Of a stretch of 13,417 bases of DNA, positions 1-8,091 are shown one piece after another. The stretch's first letter is position 1. Each line of letters begins with the position of its first letter. Under the pieces are notes generated by a model, which saw only the letters and a list, made by a program, of their open reading frames with translations, ran no database searches and was not told where the DNA came from. Source of the stretch: JASFUX01 sp050050115 (GTDB lineage Bacteria; Pseudomonadota; Alphaproteobacteria; Caulobacterales; Maricaulaceae); the NCBI GenBank assembly GCA_050050115.1, contig JASFUX010000076.1, positions 1-13,417 on the forward strand, written 5' to 3'. A program made the position numbers and the translations under genes.

Positions 1-1
1 C

Positions 2-766
2 GACGACGTCTTCTACACTGTACAGAATGTCGTCTCCGCGCCGTTCGCGACGGTGCGGGACTTCGGCCGCGTCGGACTCGATTATCTGCGCGTGCACGAA
101 CAAAACCAGCGGCTGCGCGAGGAGAACGCCCGGCTACGCGCCTGGTACCAGCTCGCTTTGTCGATGCGCGACAAGATGGATCGTTATGAAGAGATCCTGG
201 CGCTCAATCCCGACCCGACGGCCGAGGCGATCCTCGCCCGCGTCATCGCCGAGACCGACGGACCGTTCGTCAAAACGCGCGTGCTCAACGCCGGGGCCAA
301 CCAAGGCGTGGCTGAAGATCAGGCGGTGCTGAGCGAGCACGGGCTTGTCGGTCGCGTGGTGTCGGCGGGCCAGCGCTCCTCGCGCGTTTTGCTGCTCAAG
401 GACCTCAACAGCCGCGTGCCGGTGATGATCGAGCGCAACGACGTGCGCGCCATTCTCGCCGGGGACAATTCCGAGCGGCCGCAGCTGCGCTATCTGCGCC
501 CTGGCCACGGCCTTGTCTCGGGCGACCGCGTGGTCACCTCGGGCGATGGAGGGCTGCTGCCGCGCGGGCTGCCGGTCGGGGAGACGTTCGTCGACGGGCA
601 GGGCGATTGGCGGGTGCGGCTCTATTCGGACGACGGTCCGGTCGACTACGTGCGCGTGGTGCGCTTCGACTTTCCGCGCCGGCTCGAGGTGACTGAACCC
701 GAGCCGCCCCCGAGCGATGTCGTCAGCGAAGCGGCTGAGGGCGTCGCCAACGAGGAGGCCGGCTGA
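2..766 (+). CDS. mreC: Rod shape-determining protein MreC (5' end outside window)
   Basis: MreC is the periplasmic scaffold of the elongasome; it links MreB and MreD to PBP2 and RodA. The frame is open to the window edge, so the cytoplasmic tail and N-terminal membrane helix are missing; 254 residues are visible. A GTG at 53 is in frame, but the preceding codons (DDVFYTVQNVVSAPFATVRD) already read as MreC, so it is not the start. A coiled coil rich in Q/R/E/L (HEQNQRLREENARLRAW) spans about bases 95-205. The beta-rich MreC domain follows, with family-typical stretches 'VLNAGANQGV', 'GLVGRVV', 'SRVPVMIERND', 'GLVSGDRVVTSG' and 'LPRGLPVG'. A short Pro/Glu-rich tail ends the protein. The stop overlaps the mreD start by one base (TGATG). 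By analogy with related genomes, mreB should lie just upstream. Identity is confident. Confidence 0.95.
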   Translation, partial: DDVFYTVQNVVSAPFATVRDFGRVGLDYLRVHEQNQRLREENARLRAWYQLALSMRDKMDRYEEILALNPDPTAEAILARVIAETDGPFVKTRVLNAGANQGVAEDQAVLSEHGLVGRVVSAGQRSSRVLLLKDLNSRVPVMIERNDVRAILAGDNSERPQLRYLRPGHGLVSGDRVVTSGDGGLLPRGLPVGETFVDGQGDWRVRLYSDDGPVDYVRVVRFDFPRRLEVTEPEPPPSDVVSEAAEGVANEEAG

Positions 767-1356
767 TGGCCGTCGGGCGCGTGGCTCGCGCGCGCGAGCG
801 GTATCTCTACATCGGCGGCTGCGCCTTCGCGGTGATCGGCGCGCTCCTCTACAACGCGCCCGCTGAGGTCGCCGGCTTCGATCTGCCGATGCCGTGGCTG
901 CCGCTCGCGCCGGTCTTCTATTGGGGGATGCTGCGTCCGGATTTGTCGCGTGCGGTTACGGCGTTCGTGCTCGGACTGTTTCAGGACTTCGTCTCCGGCG
1001 GCCCGCTGGGGGTTTGGGCGTTGGCCTATCTCGTCGCGTTCTCCGCCGCCGCGCCTCAGCGGGGCGCCATGTCGGGACAAACCGCGGGCGCAGTCTGGAT
1101 CGGCTTCGTGCTCTTCGTCGCCGTCGCTGGGACCGTGGCTTTCGGCGCGGGCTGGCTGTCCGCGCAGTTCCGCCCGGCGCTCGATCTCGAGGGCCTGGGC
1201 CTTGATCCTTCAGTCATCGGTCAACGCGACATTCGGCCAGGGCCCGCCGTGGCGCCGCTTGTGCTCGAAGCGGCTGTGACCATGCTCTTAGGACCCTTGA
1301 TCGCCCGACCGCTCGGCGGCTTCACGCGCATCACCACGGCGGGGAGGGGCTTGTGA
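766..1356 (+). CDS. mreD: Rod shape-determining protein MreD
   Basis: MreD is an integral inner-membrane component of the elongasome that works with MreC and PBP2/RodA. The 196-residue product has about five hydrophobic segments, beginning with 'YLYIGGCAFAVIGALLY' near residues 14-30. It carries the family hallmark 'LGLFQDFVSGGPLGVWAL' near residues 69-86. It is slightly longer than the usual 160-180 residues. The ATG shares its A with the mreC TGA stop, and the gene ends at 1354-1356 inside the overlapping mrdA start, so translation is probably coupled on both sides. Sequence conservation in MreD is low, so the call rests on the hallmark, the membrane pattern and the mreC-mreD-mrdA order. 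I am confident. Confidence 0.93.
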   Translation: MAVGRVARARERYLYIGGCAFAVIGALLYNAPAEVAGFDLPMPWLPLAPVFYWGMLRPDLSRAVTAFVLGLFQDFVSGGPLGVWALAYLVAFSAAAPQRGAMSGQTAGAVWIGFVLFVAVAGTVAFGAGWLSAQFRPALDLEGLGLDPSVIGQRDIRPGPAVAPLVLEAAVTMLLGPLIARPLGGFTRITTAGRGL

Positions 1357-3320
1357 GGCGCCGCCACGACCGCTCCGAGCGCCGCGGCGCCTTCAATCGA
1401 CGCGGGCTTTTGCTCTCAGGCGCCGGCGCCTTGATGTTCGCCGGCCTGACGACGCGTCTGTGGCAGCTGCAAGTCGTCGAAGCCGAACGCTTTGCGACGC
1501 GCTCGGACGAGAACCAGTTCAACTATGTGCCGATGCCGCCCAGCCGCGGCCGCATCCTCGACCGCTACGGCGCGATGATCGCCGTCAACGTCGAGAACTA
1601 TCTCGTCCACTTCACCGCCCACCAGGTGCGCGGCGAGTCCGAGCGCCGCGCGGTGCTCATGGACCTCGCCCGCATCCTCGCGCCGAGCGCCGGCTTTGAC
1701 CGCTGGAACGCCATGGTCGAAGGCTGGGCGGGCAAGATCGCCCGGGCGCGCGCCTACGACGAAGTGGTGCTCGAGAACAATCTGAACTGGGCGACGTTCT
1801 CGCGGATCAATCTGCGGCTGCCGTCGCTGCCGGGCGTGACCGTCGACATCGGCGATTCCCGCGCTTACGGCCTGGCGGCGGCGCCCGAAAGCCCGCGCCG
1901 CGACGCGGACGCTTTCGCGCACGTCGTCGGCTATGTCGGCAAGCCCGACGACACGGCGATCAACGACCGGCTCGACGCGGTGCGCGATCCCCAGGAACGG
2001 TCGCGCTTCTCGCGCATCTTGCGGCACCCGGGCTACCGGATCGGCCGGGCGGGCCTTGAGCAGACGCTCGATCCGGAGCTTCAGGGCGTCTGGGGCCTCA
2101 AGCAGATCGAAGTCGACGCGCGCGGCCGGATCATCCAAGAGCGCGGCGTTGTTCAGGCCTCCCAGCCAGGAAACGATCTGCGGCTGACCCTCGACGCCCA
2201 GGTCCAGGCGTATGCGCAGAACCGGCTCGCCGGGGAGAGCGGCGCGGTCGCCGCGCTCGACGTGAACACGGGCGAGATCATCTGCCTCGTCTCCGCGCCC
2301 GCGTTCGATCCGAACCGCTTTGCGCGCGGCATCGAGCCGGCCGCCTTCCGCGCGCTGCAGAACGATGAGCGCAAGCCGCTCTACAACAAGCCGCTCGCCG
2401 GCCGCTATCCGCCGGGCTCGACCTTCAAGATCATCACTGCGCTGACGGCGCTGCGCCATGAGGCGATCGATCCGAGCGAGCGGGTCTACTGCGGCGGCAA
2501 GGTGCGGCTCGGCGACCGGGAATTCCACTGCTGGCAGGAGCGCGGCCACGGCTGGCTCGACATGCGCGGCGGGATCAAGAACTCCTGCGACGTCTACTTC
2601 TACGAAGCGGCGCGCCGCGCCGGCGTCGACGCGATCGCGGCGGAAGCGCGGCGGTTCGGCTTCGAGGAGGACTTCGCCCTCGACGCGCCGGGCGCGCTCT
2701 CGGGCCACGTGCCGACCGAGGCGTGGAAGCGCGCCTATCTCGACGAGCCGTGGGCGACGGGCGAAACCCTCATCACCGGGATCGGTCAAGGCTTCGTTCT
2801 GGCTACGCCGCTGGAACTGGCGGTGATGACCGCGCGGGTCGCCAACGGCGGCCGCGCCGTGCGGCCCTACATCGTCGAGGGCCGGCCGCACCCGGTGGAG
2901 ACGCCGCCGGAAGAGCCGCTCGCCGATCCGGCTCATATCGCGCGGGTCCAGGACGCGATGATGTCGGTGACCGACGAGGCGGGCGGAACCGCCTACTGGG
3001 CGCTCAATGCGCGCGGCATCGACATCCCGGGCGTTCGCATGGCGGGCAAGACCGGCACGAGCCAGGTGCGTCGGATCACGCCCGAAGAGCGCGCTCGCGG
3101 GGTCATCAGCAACGACGACCTACCCTGGAGGCGGCGCGACCACGGGCTGTTCGTGGCTTTCGCGCCTTACGAGGCGCCGAAGTATGCGATCGCGCTGGTT
3201 GTCGAGCACGGCGGCGGCGGATCGTCGGCGGCGGCCGCTCCGGCGCGCGACATTCTGCGCGAGATCCTGCTGCGCGACCCGTCGCGCGCGACGGCTGAGC
3301 GCGAGAGCATGCGCGGATGA
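1353..3320 (+). CDS. mrdA: Penicillin-binding protein 2 (peptidoglycan DD-transpeptidase, elongasome)
   Basis: PBP2 is the monofunctional class B transpeptidase that crosslinks peptidoglycan polymerised by RodA during side-wall growth. It is anchored in the inner membrane with its catalytic domain in the periplasm. The 655-residue product has a basic N-terminus and one signal-anchor helix (about residues 18-33). A dimerisation/pedestal region follows, containing 'MPPSRGRILDRYG', then the transpeptidase domain. Its three motifs are SxxK at Ser356-Lys359 (PGSTFK), SxD at Ser411-Asp413 (NSCD) and KTG at Lys566-Gly568 (GKTGTSQ). The start is GTG at 1353, overlapping the mreD stop by four bases (GTGA), with a purine-rich GGGGAGGGG at 1341-1349. 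The gene ends in an ATGA overlap with rodA. All catalytic residues are intact; I see no truncation. Confidence 0.97.
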   Translation: MRRRHDRSERRGAFNRRGLLLSGAGALMFAGLTTRLWQLQVVEAERFATRSDENQFNYVPMPPSRGRILDRYGAMIAVNVENYLVHFTAHQVRGESERRAVLMDLARILAPSAGFDRWNAMVEGWAGKIARARAYDEVVLENNLNWATFSRINLRLPSLPGVTVDIGDSRAYGLAAAPESPRRDADAFAHVVGYVGKPDDTAINDRLDAVRDPQERSRFSRILRHPGYRIGRAGLEQTLDPELQGVWGLKQIEVDARGRIIQERGVVQASQPGNDLRLTLDAQVQAYAQNRLAGESGAVAALDVNTGEIICLVSAPAFDPNRFARGIEPAAFRALQNDERKPLYNKPLAGRYPPGSTFKIITALTALRHEAIDPSERVYCGGKVRLGDREFHCWQERGHGWLDMRGGIKNSCDVYFYEAARRAGVDAIAAEARRFGFEEDFALDAPGALSGHVPTEAWKRAYLDEPWATGETLITGIGQGFVLATPLELAVMTARVANGGRAVRPYIVEGRPHPVETPPEEPLADPAHIARVQDAMMSVTDEAGGTAYWALNARGIDIPGVRMAGKTGTSQVRRITPEERARGVISNDDLPWRRRDHGLFVAFAPYEAPKYAIALVVEHGGGGSSAAAAPARDILREILLRDPSRATAERESMRG

Positions 3321-4537
3321 CGGCGATCCTCTCCTCCTACGCCAATGGACCGACCGCGCGCGGGCGAGTTTACCGGATGGGCGCGCGCGGCTGGCTGCTG
3401 CTCTTGCTCCTGGCGATGCTCGCCGGCTTCGGCGTGGCGATGCTTTACTCCGTCGGCGGAGATCCGACGCTCTATACGGCGGAGACGCCGTGGTGGGAGC
3501 GGGGCTCCTGGACGCCGTGGGCGGCGGCGCACGCGCTGCGCTTCGCCCTCGCGCTGGGGGTGATGATCGTCGCCGCCACCGCGATCCCGCTGCGGTTCTG
3601 GCGTCATATGGCGTACCCGGCGTACTTCGGCGCGCTTGCCCTGCTTGTCGGTGTGGAGTTTTACGGCGAGACCAACATGGGCGCGACACGTTGGATCCTG
3701 ATCGGTCCGATCCGCGTGCAGCCTTCCGAGGTGATGAAGCTTTCCATCGTGCTGGCGCTCGCGCGCTACTATCACGACCTCGACTATCGCCATGCGCGCG
3801 GCGTCTTTCCGATCGCGCACATTCCGCCGCTGGTGATGATCGCCATTCCGGCGTTCCTGATTGTGCGCCAGCCCGATCTCGGCACCGCCTTGCTCGTCGT
3901 CGGCGCCGGCGTCGTCGTGGTGTTCCTTTCGGGCGTGCGCTGGACGCACATCTTCCTGGGCGGCCTCGGCGGCCTGTTCGGCGTGATCTTCCTGTTCTTC
4001 AACGGGCTGCGCCCTTATCAGCGCGAGCGGATCATCACCTTCCTGAACGCCGACAGCACCGACCAGGACTTCCAGCTCGGCTCGGGGTACCACACGCTGC
4101 AGGCCAAGATTGCGCTCGGCTCGGGCGGGGTGACCGGCAAGGGCTTCGGCGCGGGCACCCAGACCCAGCTTGATTTCCTGCCCGAAAAGCAGACCGACTT
4201 CATCTTCACCGTCATAGGCGAGGAGCTGGGCTTCGTCGGCTGCGCCGCGCTGCTGGCGGTGACGGCGGCGATCCTGGTTCTGGGCGTGTCGATCGCGATG
4301 TCGTCGCGCCATCACTTCGGGCGCCTTGCGGCCATGGGCGCCTGCGCGATCTTCGCCTTCTACGTGTTCATCAACGTAGCGATGAACATCGGCGTCGCGC
4401 CGGTGGTGGGCGTGCCGTTTCCGCTCGTCTCCTGGGGCGGGACGGCCATGATCGTGGTGATGACCGCCTTCGGCGTGGTGCTCAACGTCCATCTCAACCA
4501 GGACGAAGAACTCGCGCGCGGCGGCGGGCGAGGCTAG
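3317..4537 (+). CDS. rodA: Peptidoglycan glycosyltransferase RodA (SEDS family)
   Basis: RodA polymerises lipid II into glycan strands in the inner membrane and works as a pair with PBP2. The 406-residue protein has about ten hydrophobic helices and the expected SEDS signatures. These are 'GATRWI...QPSEVMKL' (about residues 121-140), 'RQPDLGTALLV', 'PYQRERIITFLN', and 'FLPEKQTDFIFTVIGEELG'; the Asp in TDFIF (Asp294) matches the essential catalytic Asp of RodA/FtsW proteins. 'GVPFPLVSWGGTAM' near the C-terminus is also typical. I use the ATG at 3317, which overlaps the mrdA stop as ATGA. An internal ATG at 3377, just before the first helix, is possible but leaves a gap and lacks a better ribosome binding site. 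It is the last gene of the tightly overlapping shape operon. Confidence 0.96.
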   Translation: MTAILSSYANGPTARGRVYRMGARGWLLLLLLAMLAGFGVAMLYSVGGDPTLYTAETPWWERGSWTPWAAAHALRFALALGVMIVAATAIPLRFWRHMAYPAYFGALALLVGVEFYGETNMGATRWILIGPIRVQPSEVMKLSIVLALARYYHDLDYRHARGVFPIAHIPPLVMIAIPAFLIVRQPDLGTALLVVGAGVVVVFLSGVRWTHIFLGGLGGLFGVIFLFFNGLRPYQRERIITFLNADSTDQDFQLGSGYHTLQAKIALGSGGVTGKGFGAGTQTQLDFLPEKQTDFIFTVIGEELGFVGCAALLAVTAAILVLGVSIAMSSRHHFGRLAAMGACAIFAFYVFINVAMNIGVAPVVGVPFPLVSWGGTAMIVVMTAFGVVLNVHLNQDEELARGGGRG

Positions 4538-4545
4538 CGCAATCG

Positions 4546-4574
4546 TTGACCAGCAATGCGGGCCCGGCCATGCT
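4546..4574 (+). promoter_or_regulatory. Possible sigma-70-type promoter upstream of the NSS transporter
   Basis: TTGACC at 4546-4551 resembles a -35 box. Seventeen bases later, CATGCT (4569-4574) is a poor -10 match (3 of 6, keeping A2 and T6). It lies in the 74-base gap between rodA and the transporter, which would allow separate transcription. The TTG here could instead be read as an in-frame start giving a longer transporter, but no ribosome binding site precedes it. This is weak, pattern-only evidence. Confidence 0.2.
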
Positions 4575-4598
4575 CCCGCGCAACGCTTTGAAACGTTT

Positions 4599-4604
4599 GG
4601 GGAG
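4599..4604 (+). promoter_or_regulatory. Ribosome binding site deciding the NSS transporter start
   Basis: GGGGAG lies seven bases before the ATG at 4612. It is the best Shine-Dalgarno match near this gene. It selects 4612 over the in-frame TTG at 4546 and ATG at 4570, neither of which has a comparable site. Confidence 0.7.
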
Positions 4605-4611
4605 AACGCGA

Positions 4612-5970
4612 ATGGCGACGTCTGAGTCTGGTGCGGCGCCCGTCAGGTGGTCCTCGCGGTTCGCTTTTCTCATGGCTGCGATCGGCTCGGCGGTCGGCCT
4701 GGGCAACCTCTGGCGGTTTCCCTTCCAGACCGGCCAGAACGGCGGTTCGGCCTTTGTCTTCGTCTACCTCTTGTGCGTCATCCTGATCGCGTTTCCGATC
4801 CTGGTGGCCGAACTGTCGGTGGGCCGCCACAAGGGCCTCTCCGCGGTTGGATCGACGCGCAACCTCGCCGTCGACGCCGGCCGCTCGCCTCGCTGGGCGA
4901 TCGCGGGGTGGGTCGGCACAGTCGCCGCTTTCCTGATCCTGACGACCTATTCGGTGATCGCCGGCCAAGTGATGGCCTATTCGGCGATGTCGTTCTTGGG
5001 CGAGTTCTCCGCGTCGGCCGCGGATGTCGCCGACACGGTCACGGCGACCGAGGCGGGGCTTTCCCTCTACGGATCGATCAGCGCGCAGCTCTGGTGGCAT
5101 TTCGGTTTCATGCTGCTGACGGTGATCATCGTCTCGAGGGGGCTCACCGGCGGCATCGAGCGCGTCGTGACGATTCTCATGCCGCTATTTTTTGTGATGC
5201 TCCTTGGCCTCTGCATCTATGCGCTCTCAACCGGGGCGGCGGGTGATGCGCTGGCCTACCTCTTCCGGCCAAACTTCGCCGCGGTTCACCCTGAAACGGT
5301 GCTCGCCGCGCTCGGCCAGGCGTTCTTCTCCTTAGGCGTGGGCGGTGCGATCATGATCACCTACGGCTCTTATCTCCCGCGGGAAGAAAACATTCCCAAC
5401 TCCGCGGGGATCATCGCCGGCGCCGACACGCTTGTGGCGATCGTCGCGGGGCTGATGATCTTTCCCGTCGTCTTCGCCTTCTCGCTGGATCCGGCCGTCG
5501 GGATGGGGCTCATCTTCGACGCGCTGCCGACGGTTTTCGCCGGCATGCCCGCCGGCGCGGTCGTGGGCGGGGCTTTCTTCTTCCTCGCCTTCATCGCCGC
5601 GCTGACCTCGTCGATCTCGCTTCTGCAAGTCGTCTCGTCGTTCGCGGAGGAGCACACCAGCCTTTCAAAAACCACCGCGGCCCTCGTCTTTGGCGGGCTC
5701 GCCTGGTTCATCGGCGCGGGCGCCGTGCACGCCGCCGACTTCGGCGCCTTCGTGGACTTCATCGCCGGCAGCGTGGTGCTGCCCCTAGGCGGGCTCTTCA
5801 TCGCGGTGTTCGCCGGCTGGGTAGTGCCGCGCGAGATCATGCGCGGTGAGCTTCCGCATGCGAACAATGCTTTCTTCTCGGCTTGGCGCTTCATGATCCG
5901 CTACGCTGTTCCGATCGCCGTCCTCGCCATCCTGCTGGGCGGCCTCAACGCGCGGTTCGAGGTGCTTTAA
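4612..5970 (+). CDS. Sodium:neurotransmitter symporter (NSS/SNF, LeuT-fold) family transporter
   Basis: This is a predicted inner-membrane Na+-coupled symporter, probably for an amino acid or related amine; the substrate cannot be read from sequence. From the ATG at 4612 it has 452 residues and about 11 helices, like the bacterial 11-helix NSS members and unlike 12-helix LeuT. Helix 1 carries 'GSAVGLGNLWRFP' (residues 25-37), including the Asn and Arg equivalent to LeuT Asn27 and Arg30. Helix 2 starts with 'NGGSAFVFVYL'. Helix 6 has 'FFSLGVGGAIMITYGSY'. Helix 8 has 'ALTSSISLLQ', keeping the Thr-Ser pair that in LeuT (Thr354/Ser355) binds Na2. Helix 7 begins 'GADTLVAI', with Asp where LeuT has Asn286 by my hand alignment. 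The gene follows rodA by 74 bases and seems functionally unrelated to it. Confidence 0.92.
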   Translation: MATSESGAAPVRWSSRFAFLMAAIGSAVGLGNLWRFPFQTGQNGGSAFVFVYLLCVILIAFPILVAELSVGRHKGLSAVGSTRNLAVDAGRSPRWAIAGWVGTVAAFLILTTYSVIAGQVMAYSAMSFLGEFSASAADVADTVTATEAGLSLYGSISAQLWWHFGFMLLTVIIVSRGLTGGIERVVTILMPLFFVMLLGLCIYALSTGAAGDALAYLFRPNFAAVHPETVLAALGQAFFSLGVGGAIMITYGSYLPREENIPNSAGIIAGADTLVAIVAGLMIFPVVFAFSLDPAVGMGLIFDALPTVFAGMPAGAVVGGAFFFLAFIAALTSSISLLQVVSSFAEEHTSLSKTTAALVFGGLAWFIGAGAVHAADFGAFVDFIAGSVVLPLGGLFIAVFAGWVVPREIMRGELPHANNAFFSAWRFMIRYAVPIAVLAILLGGLNARFEVL

Positions 5971-6186
5971 CGCCGAGGCGAACGTTTCCTGAAACTGTCG
6001 GCGCAAGCTGCGGGCCCTTTCGGAAATAGACCGCTCGCGTGATTTGGCCGCAACCGAAAGGCGTTTGGCCAACTCGGACGTTGATGTTGCGTCCGCGCGA
6101 GGGGACAACAGTGGGGACCGGCGGTGGCCGGAACTCTCTCAGCCGGCTGACATCCGCGCCGGTGCGACAAGGACATTGGACGAGGC
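5971..6186 (+). promoter_or_regulatory. Gene-free 216-base leader before the epimerase
   Basis: No convincing gene lies here. It probably holds the epimerase promoter, but I cannot assign -35/-10 boxes. Visible structure: an inverted repeat GTTTC-CT-GAAAC (5984-5995), and TTTGGCC twice in direct orientation (6043-6049 and 6064-6070), 21 bases apart or about two helical turns. The second copy lies in a TTGGCCAA palindrome (6065-6072). A short CGCC-GA-GGCG stem (5971-5980) follows the transporter stop directly, too weak to call a terminator. AAGGA (6169-6173) and TTGGA (6176-6180) are candidate ribosome binding sites for the ATG at 6187. Confidence 0.3.
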
Positions 6187-7176
6187 ATGTATCTGGTTAC
6201 CGGAGCCGCCGGGTTCATCGGCTATCATACCTGCGAAGCGCTGCTCGCGGCGGGCGAGGAGGTGCTCGGCGTCGATAATCTCAACCGCTACTATCCCGTG
6301 GCCTTGAAGCAGGCCCGGCTCGAGCGGCTCCAGCGTCACGCCGGCTTCAGCTTCCAGATCGTCGACATCGCCAATCACGACGCGCTGGTGAAATCCTGCC
6401 GGCCGAACGACGTCGATGTGGTGATCCATCTCGCCGCCCAGGCCGGGGTGCGCCATTCGCTCAGCAAGCCGTTCGACTACGCCGCAGCGAACCTCACGGG
6501 CCACCTGTCCGTGCTCGAGTTCTGCCGTCATGCGGCGCGCGAGCCGCTGCTCGTCTACGCGTCGTCGAGTTCGGTTTATGGCGGGAACACCAAAGTCCCG
6601 TTCTCCGAAACCGATCCTGTCGACACGCCGGTTTCGCTCTATGCTGCGACCAAGCGCGCCGACGAGCTGATGAGCTCGGCTTACGCCTCGCTTTACGGTC
6701 TGCGCCAGATCGGCCTGCGGTTCTTCACCGTCTATGGGCCTTGGGGGCGGCCGGACATGGCCTATTGGTCGTTCGCCGACGCGATCTTGAAAGGCGAGCC
6801 GATCCGCGTCTTCAACAACGGGGATCTGAAGCGCGACTTCACCTACATCGACGACATCACGAAGGGCGTGGTCGCAACCGCGACCCAGGCCCCCGCGCTC
6901 GATCCCGAGCGTCCGCACAAGGTCTACAATATCGGCAATCACGAGCCGGTGGGCCTCCTTCGCTTCATCGAGCTGCTTGAGGAGCGCTTGGGCAAGACGG
7001 CGGAGAAGATCATGGAGCCGATGCAGCCGGGCGACGTCTATGAGACGTACGCGGACATCGACGCGATCCGCGCCGACTACGGCTTCGAGCCGACGACTTC
7101 GCTCGAAGACGGGCTGACCAAGTTCGTCGACTGGTTCAAGGCCTATAGAGCGGATCCCGAGACGGCCGCGGGCTAG
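6187..7176 (+). CDS. UDP-glucuronate 4-epimerase (NAD-dependent, extended SDR)
   Basis: It is predicted to interconvert UDP-glucuronate and UDP-galacturonate in the cytoplasm, supplying galacturonate for lipopolysaccharide, capsule or exopolysaccharide. The 329-residue protein has the N-terminal NAD-binding motif TGAAGFIG (residues 5-12). It also has 'VDNLNRYY', common in this epimerase group, 'HLAAQAGVRHSL', the Ser cluster 'YASSSSVYGG' (124-133), and the catalytic Tyr152-x-x-x-Lys156 (YAATK). Further family stretches are 'GLRFFTVYGPWGRPDMA' and 'RDFTYIDDI'. The RPDMA segment and 'GDVYETYAD' near the C-terminus favour a UDP-hexuronate epimerase over GalE. It is slightly shorter than typical (334-340). 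The stop TAG (7174-7176) interlocks with the galU stop on the other strand. Exact substrate is inferred from similarity. Confidence 0.88.
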   Translation: MYLVTGAAGFIGYHTCEALLAAGEEVLGVDNLNRYYPVALKQARLERLQRHAGFSFQIVDIANHDALVKSCRPNDVDVVIHLAAQAGVRHSLSKPFDYAAANLTGHLSVLEFCRHAAREPLLVYASSSSVYGGNTKVPFSETDPVDTPVSLYAATKRADELMSSAYASLYGLRQIGLRFFTVYGPWGRPDMAYWSFADAILKGEPIRVFNNGDLKRDFTYIDDITKGVVATATQAPALDPERPHKVYNIGNHEPVGLLRFIELLEERLGKTAEKIMEPMQPGDVYETYADIDAIRADYGFEPTTSLEDGLTKFVDWFKAYRADPETAAG

Positions 7177-8054
7177 CGCCCCGCGAGCAGCCGCTCGACG
7201 GTGGCGCGGGCTTCGGCGCCGAACTTCGCGTCCGAGAGCGCGAAGGCGACGGTGGCTTGGAGGTAGCCGACCTTGCTGCCGCAATCGTAAGAGACGCCCT
7301 TGTATTCAAGCGCGTGGAAGCTGCTCGCCTCCATCAGGCGCGCCATCGCGTCGGTCAGCTGGATCTCGCCCCCCGCGCCGGCGCCTTGATCAGCGAGCAG
7401 CTGGAAGATCTCCGGCTCGAGGATGTAGCGCCCGGTGATCGACAGCTGCGACGGCGCCTCTTCGACCGCGGGCTTTTCGACCATGCCGGTCATGCGCACG
7501 AGGCCATCCGCGCGCGGCGCGCCGTCGGGCGCGATGATGCCGTACTTCGTCACGTCTTCGCGTGCGACCTTCTCGACAGCGATGATGTTGCCGCCGACCT
7601 CGGAATAGGCGGCGTTCATCTGCGCCAGGCACGAGGGCGAACCCTTGACGATGACGTCAGGAAGCAGGATCGCGAACGGCTCGTTGCCGATGACGTCGCG
7701 CGCGCACCAGATCGCATGACCGAGCCCGAGCGGCGCCTGCTGACGCACGAAGCTCATCGAGCCGGGCGCGGGCAGCTCGGACTCGAGTTCCTCAAGTATG
7801 TCGGTCTTGGACTTCATCCTGAGCGTGTCTTCAAGCTCATAGGCGCGGTCGAAGTAGTCTTCGATGGCGCCTTTGTTCCGTCCCGTGACGAAGACGAAGT
7901 GTTCGATCCCTGCGTCGCGCGCCTCGTCGACCACGTGTTGGATGGCCGGGCGGTCGAACACCGGCAGCATCTCTTTCGGGATCGACTTGGTTGCCGGCAG
8001 CACGCGCGTGCCGAGGCCGGCGACGGGAAAGACGGCTTTGCGGATCTTCGTCAT
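7173..8054 (-). CDS. galU: UTP--glucose-1-phosphate uridylyltransferase
   Basis: GalU makes UDP-glucose from UTP and glucose-1-phosphate, the entry to most envelope polysaccharide precursors and, through UDP-glucose dehydrogenase, to UDP-glucuronate for the neighbouring epimerase. The 293-residue product begins 'MTKIRKAVFPVAGLGTR' with the nucleotide-binding loop at residues 11-17, followed by 'PATKSIPKEMLP' (20-31). It has 'LLPDVIV', 'VEKP', 'GEIQLTDA' and 'YDCGSKVGYLQA', all in family order. The frame is open up to 8180, but the extra residues are low-complexity Ser/Arg/Thr and overlap the end of transketolase. AGGGA (8061-8065 on the plus strand, reading TCCCT) six bases before the ATG at 8054 supports the shorter start. 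It lies 37 bases downstream of transketolase on the same strand, probably co-transcribed. Confidence 0.96.
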   Translation of the reverse strand: MTKIRKAVFPVAGLGTRVLPATKSIPKEMLPVFDRPAIQHVVDEARDAGIEHFVFVTGRNKGAIEDYFDRAYELEDTLRMKSKTDILEELESELPAPGSMSFVRQQAPLGLGHAIWCARDVIGNEPFAILLPDVIVKGSPSCLAQMNAAYSEVGGNIIAVEKVAREDVTKYGIIAPDGAPRADGLVRMTGMVEKPAVEEAPSQLSITGRYILEPEIFQLLADQGAGAGGEIQLTDAMARLMEASSFHALEYKGVSYDCGSKVGYLQATVAFALSDAKFGAEARATVERLLAGR

Positions 8055-8060
8055 GACTGT

Positions 8061-8065
8061 TCCCT
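8061..8065 (-). promoter_or_regulatory. Ribosome binding site of galU
   Basis: AGGGA on the minus strand lies six bases before the ATG at 8054, in the 37-base gap after transketolase. It decides the start against the longer open frame reaching 8180. Confidence 0.65.
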
Positions 8066-8091
8066 GGACGAGGCAGAGCTGAGAGGCGGAA

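Noticed and set aside
53..766. mreC starting at the GTG at 53
   Set aside because: The frame is open to base 2 and the upstream codons read as MreC sequence, so the gene starts outside the window.
1416..2936. 506-residue open frame antisense to mrdA
   Set aside because: Arg/Ala/Asp/Val-rich low-complexity product opposite a fully motif-supported PBP2; typical GC-rich shadow.
3167..4492. 441-residue open frame antisense to rodA
   Set aside because: His/Arg/Glu-rich translation with no domain, opposite a clear SEDS protein.
5971..5995. Rho-independent terminator after the NSS transporter
   Set aside because: Only short stems (CGCC/GGCG and GTTTC/GAAAC) and no T-run.
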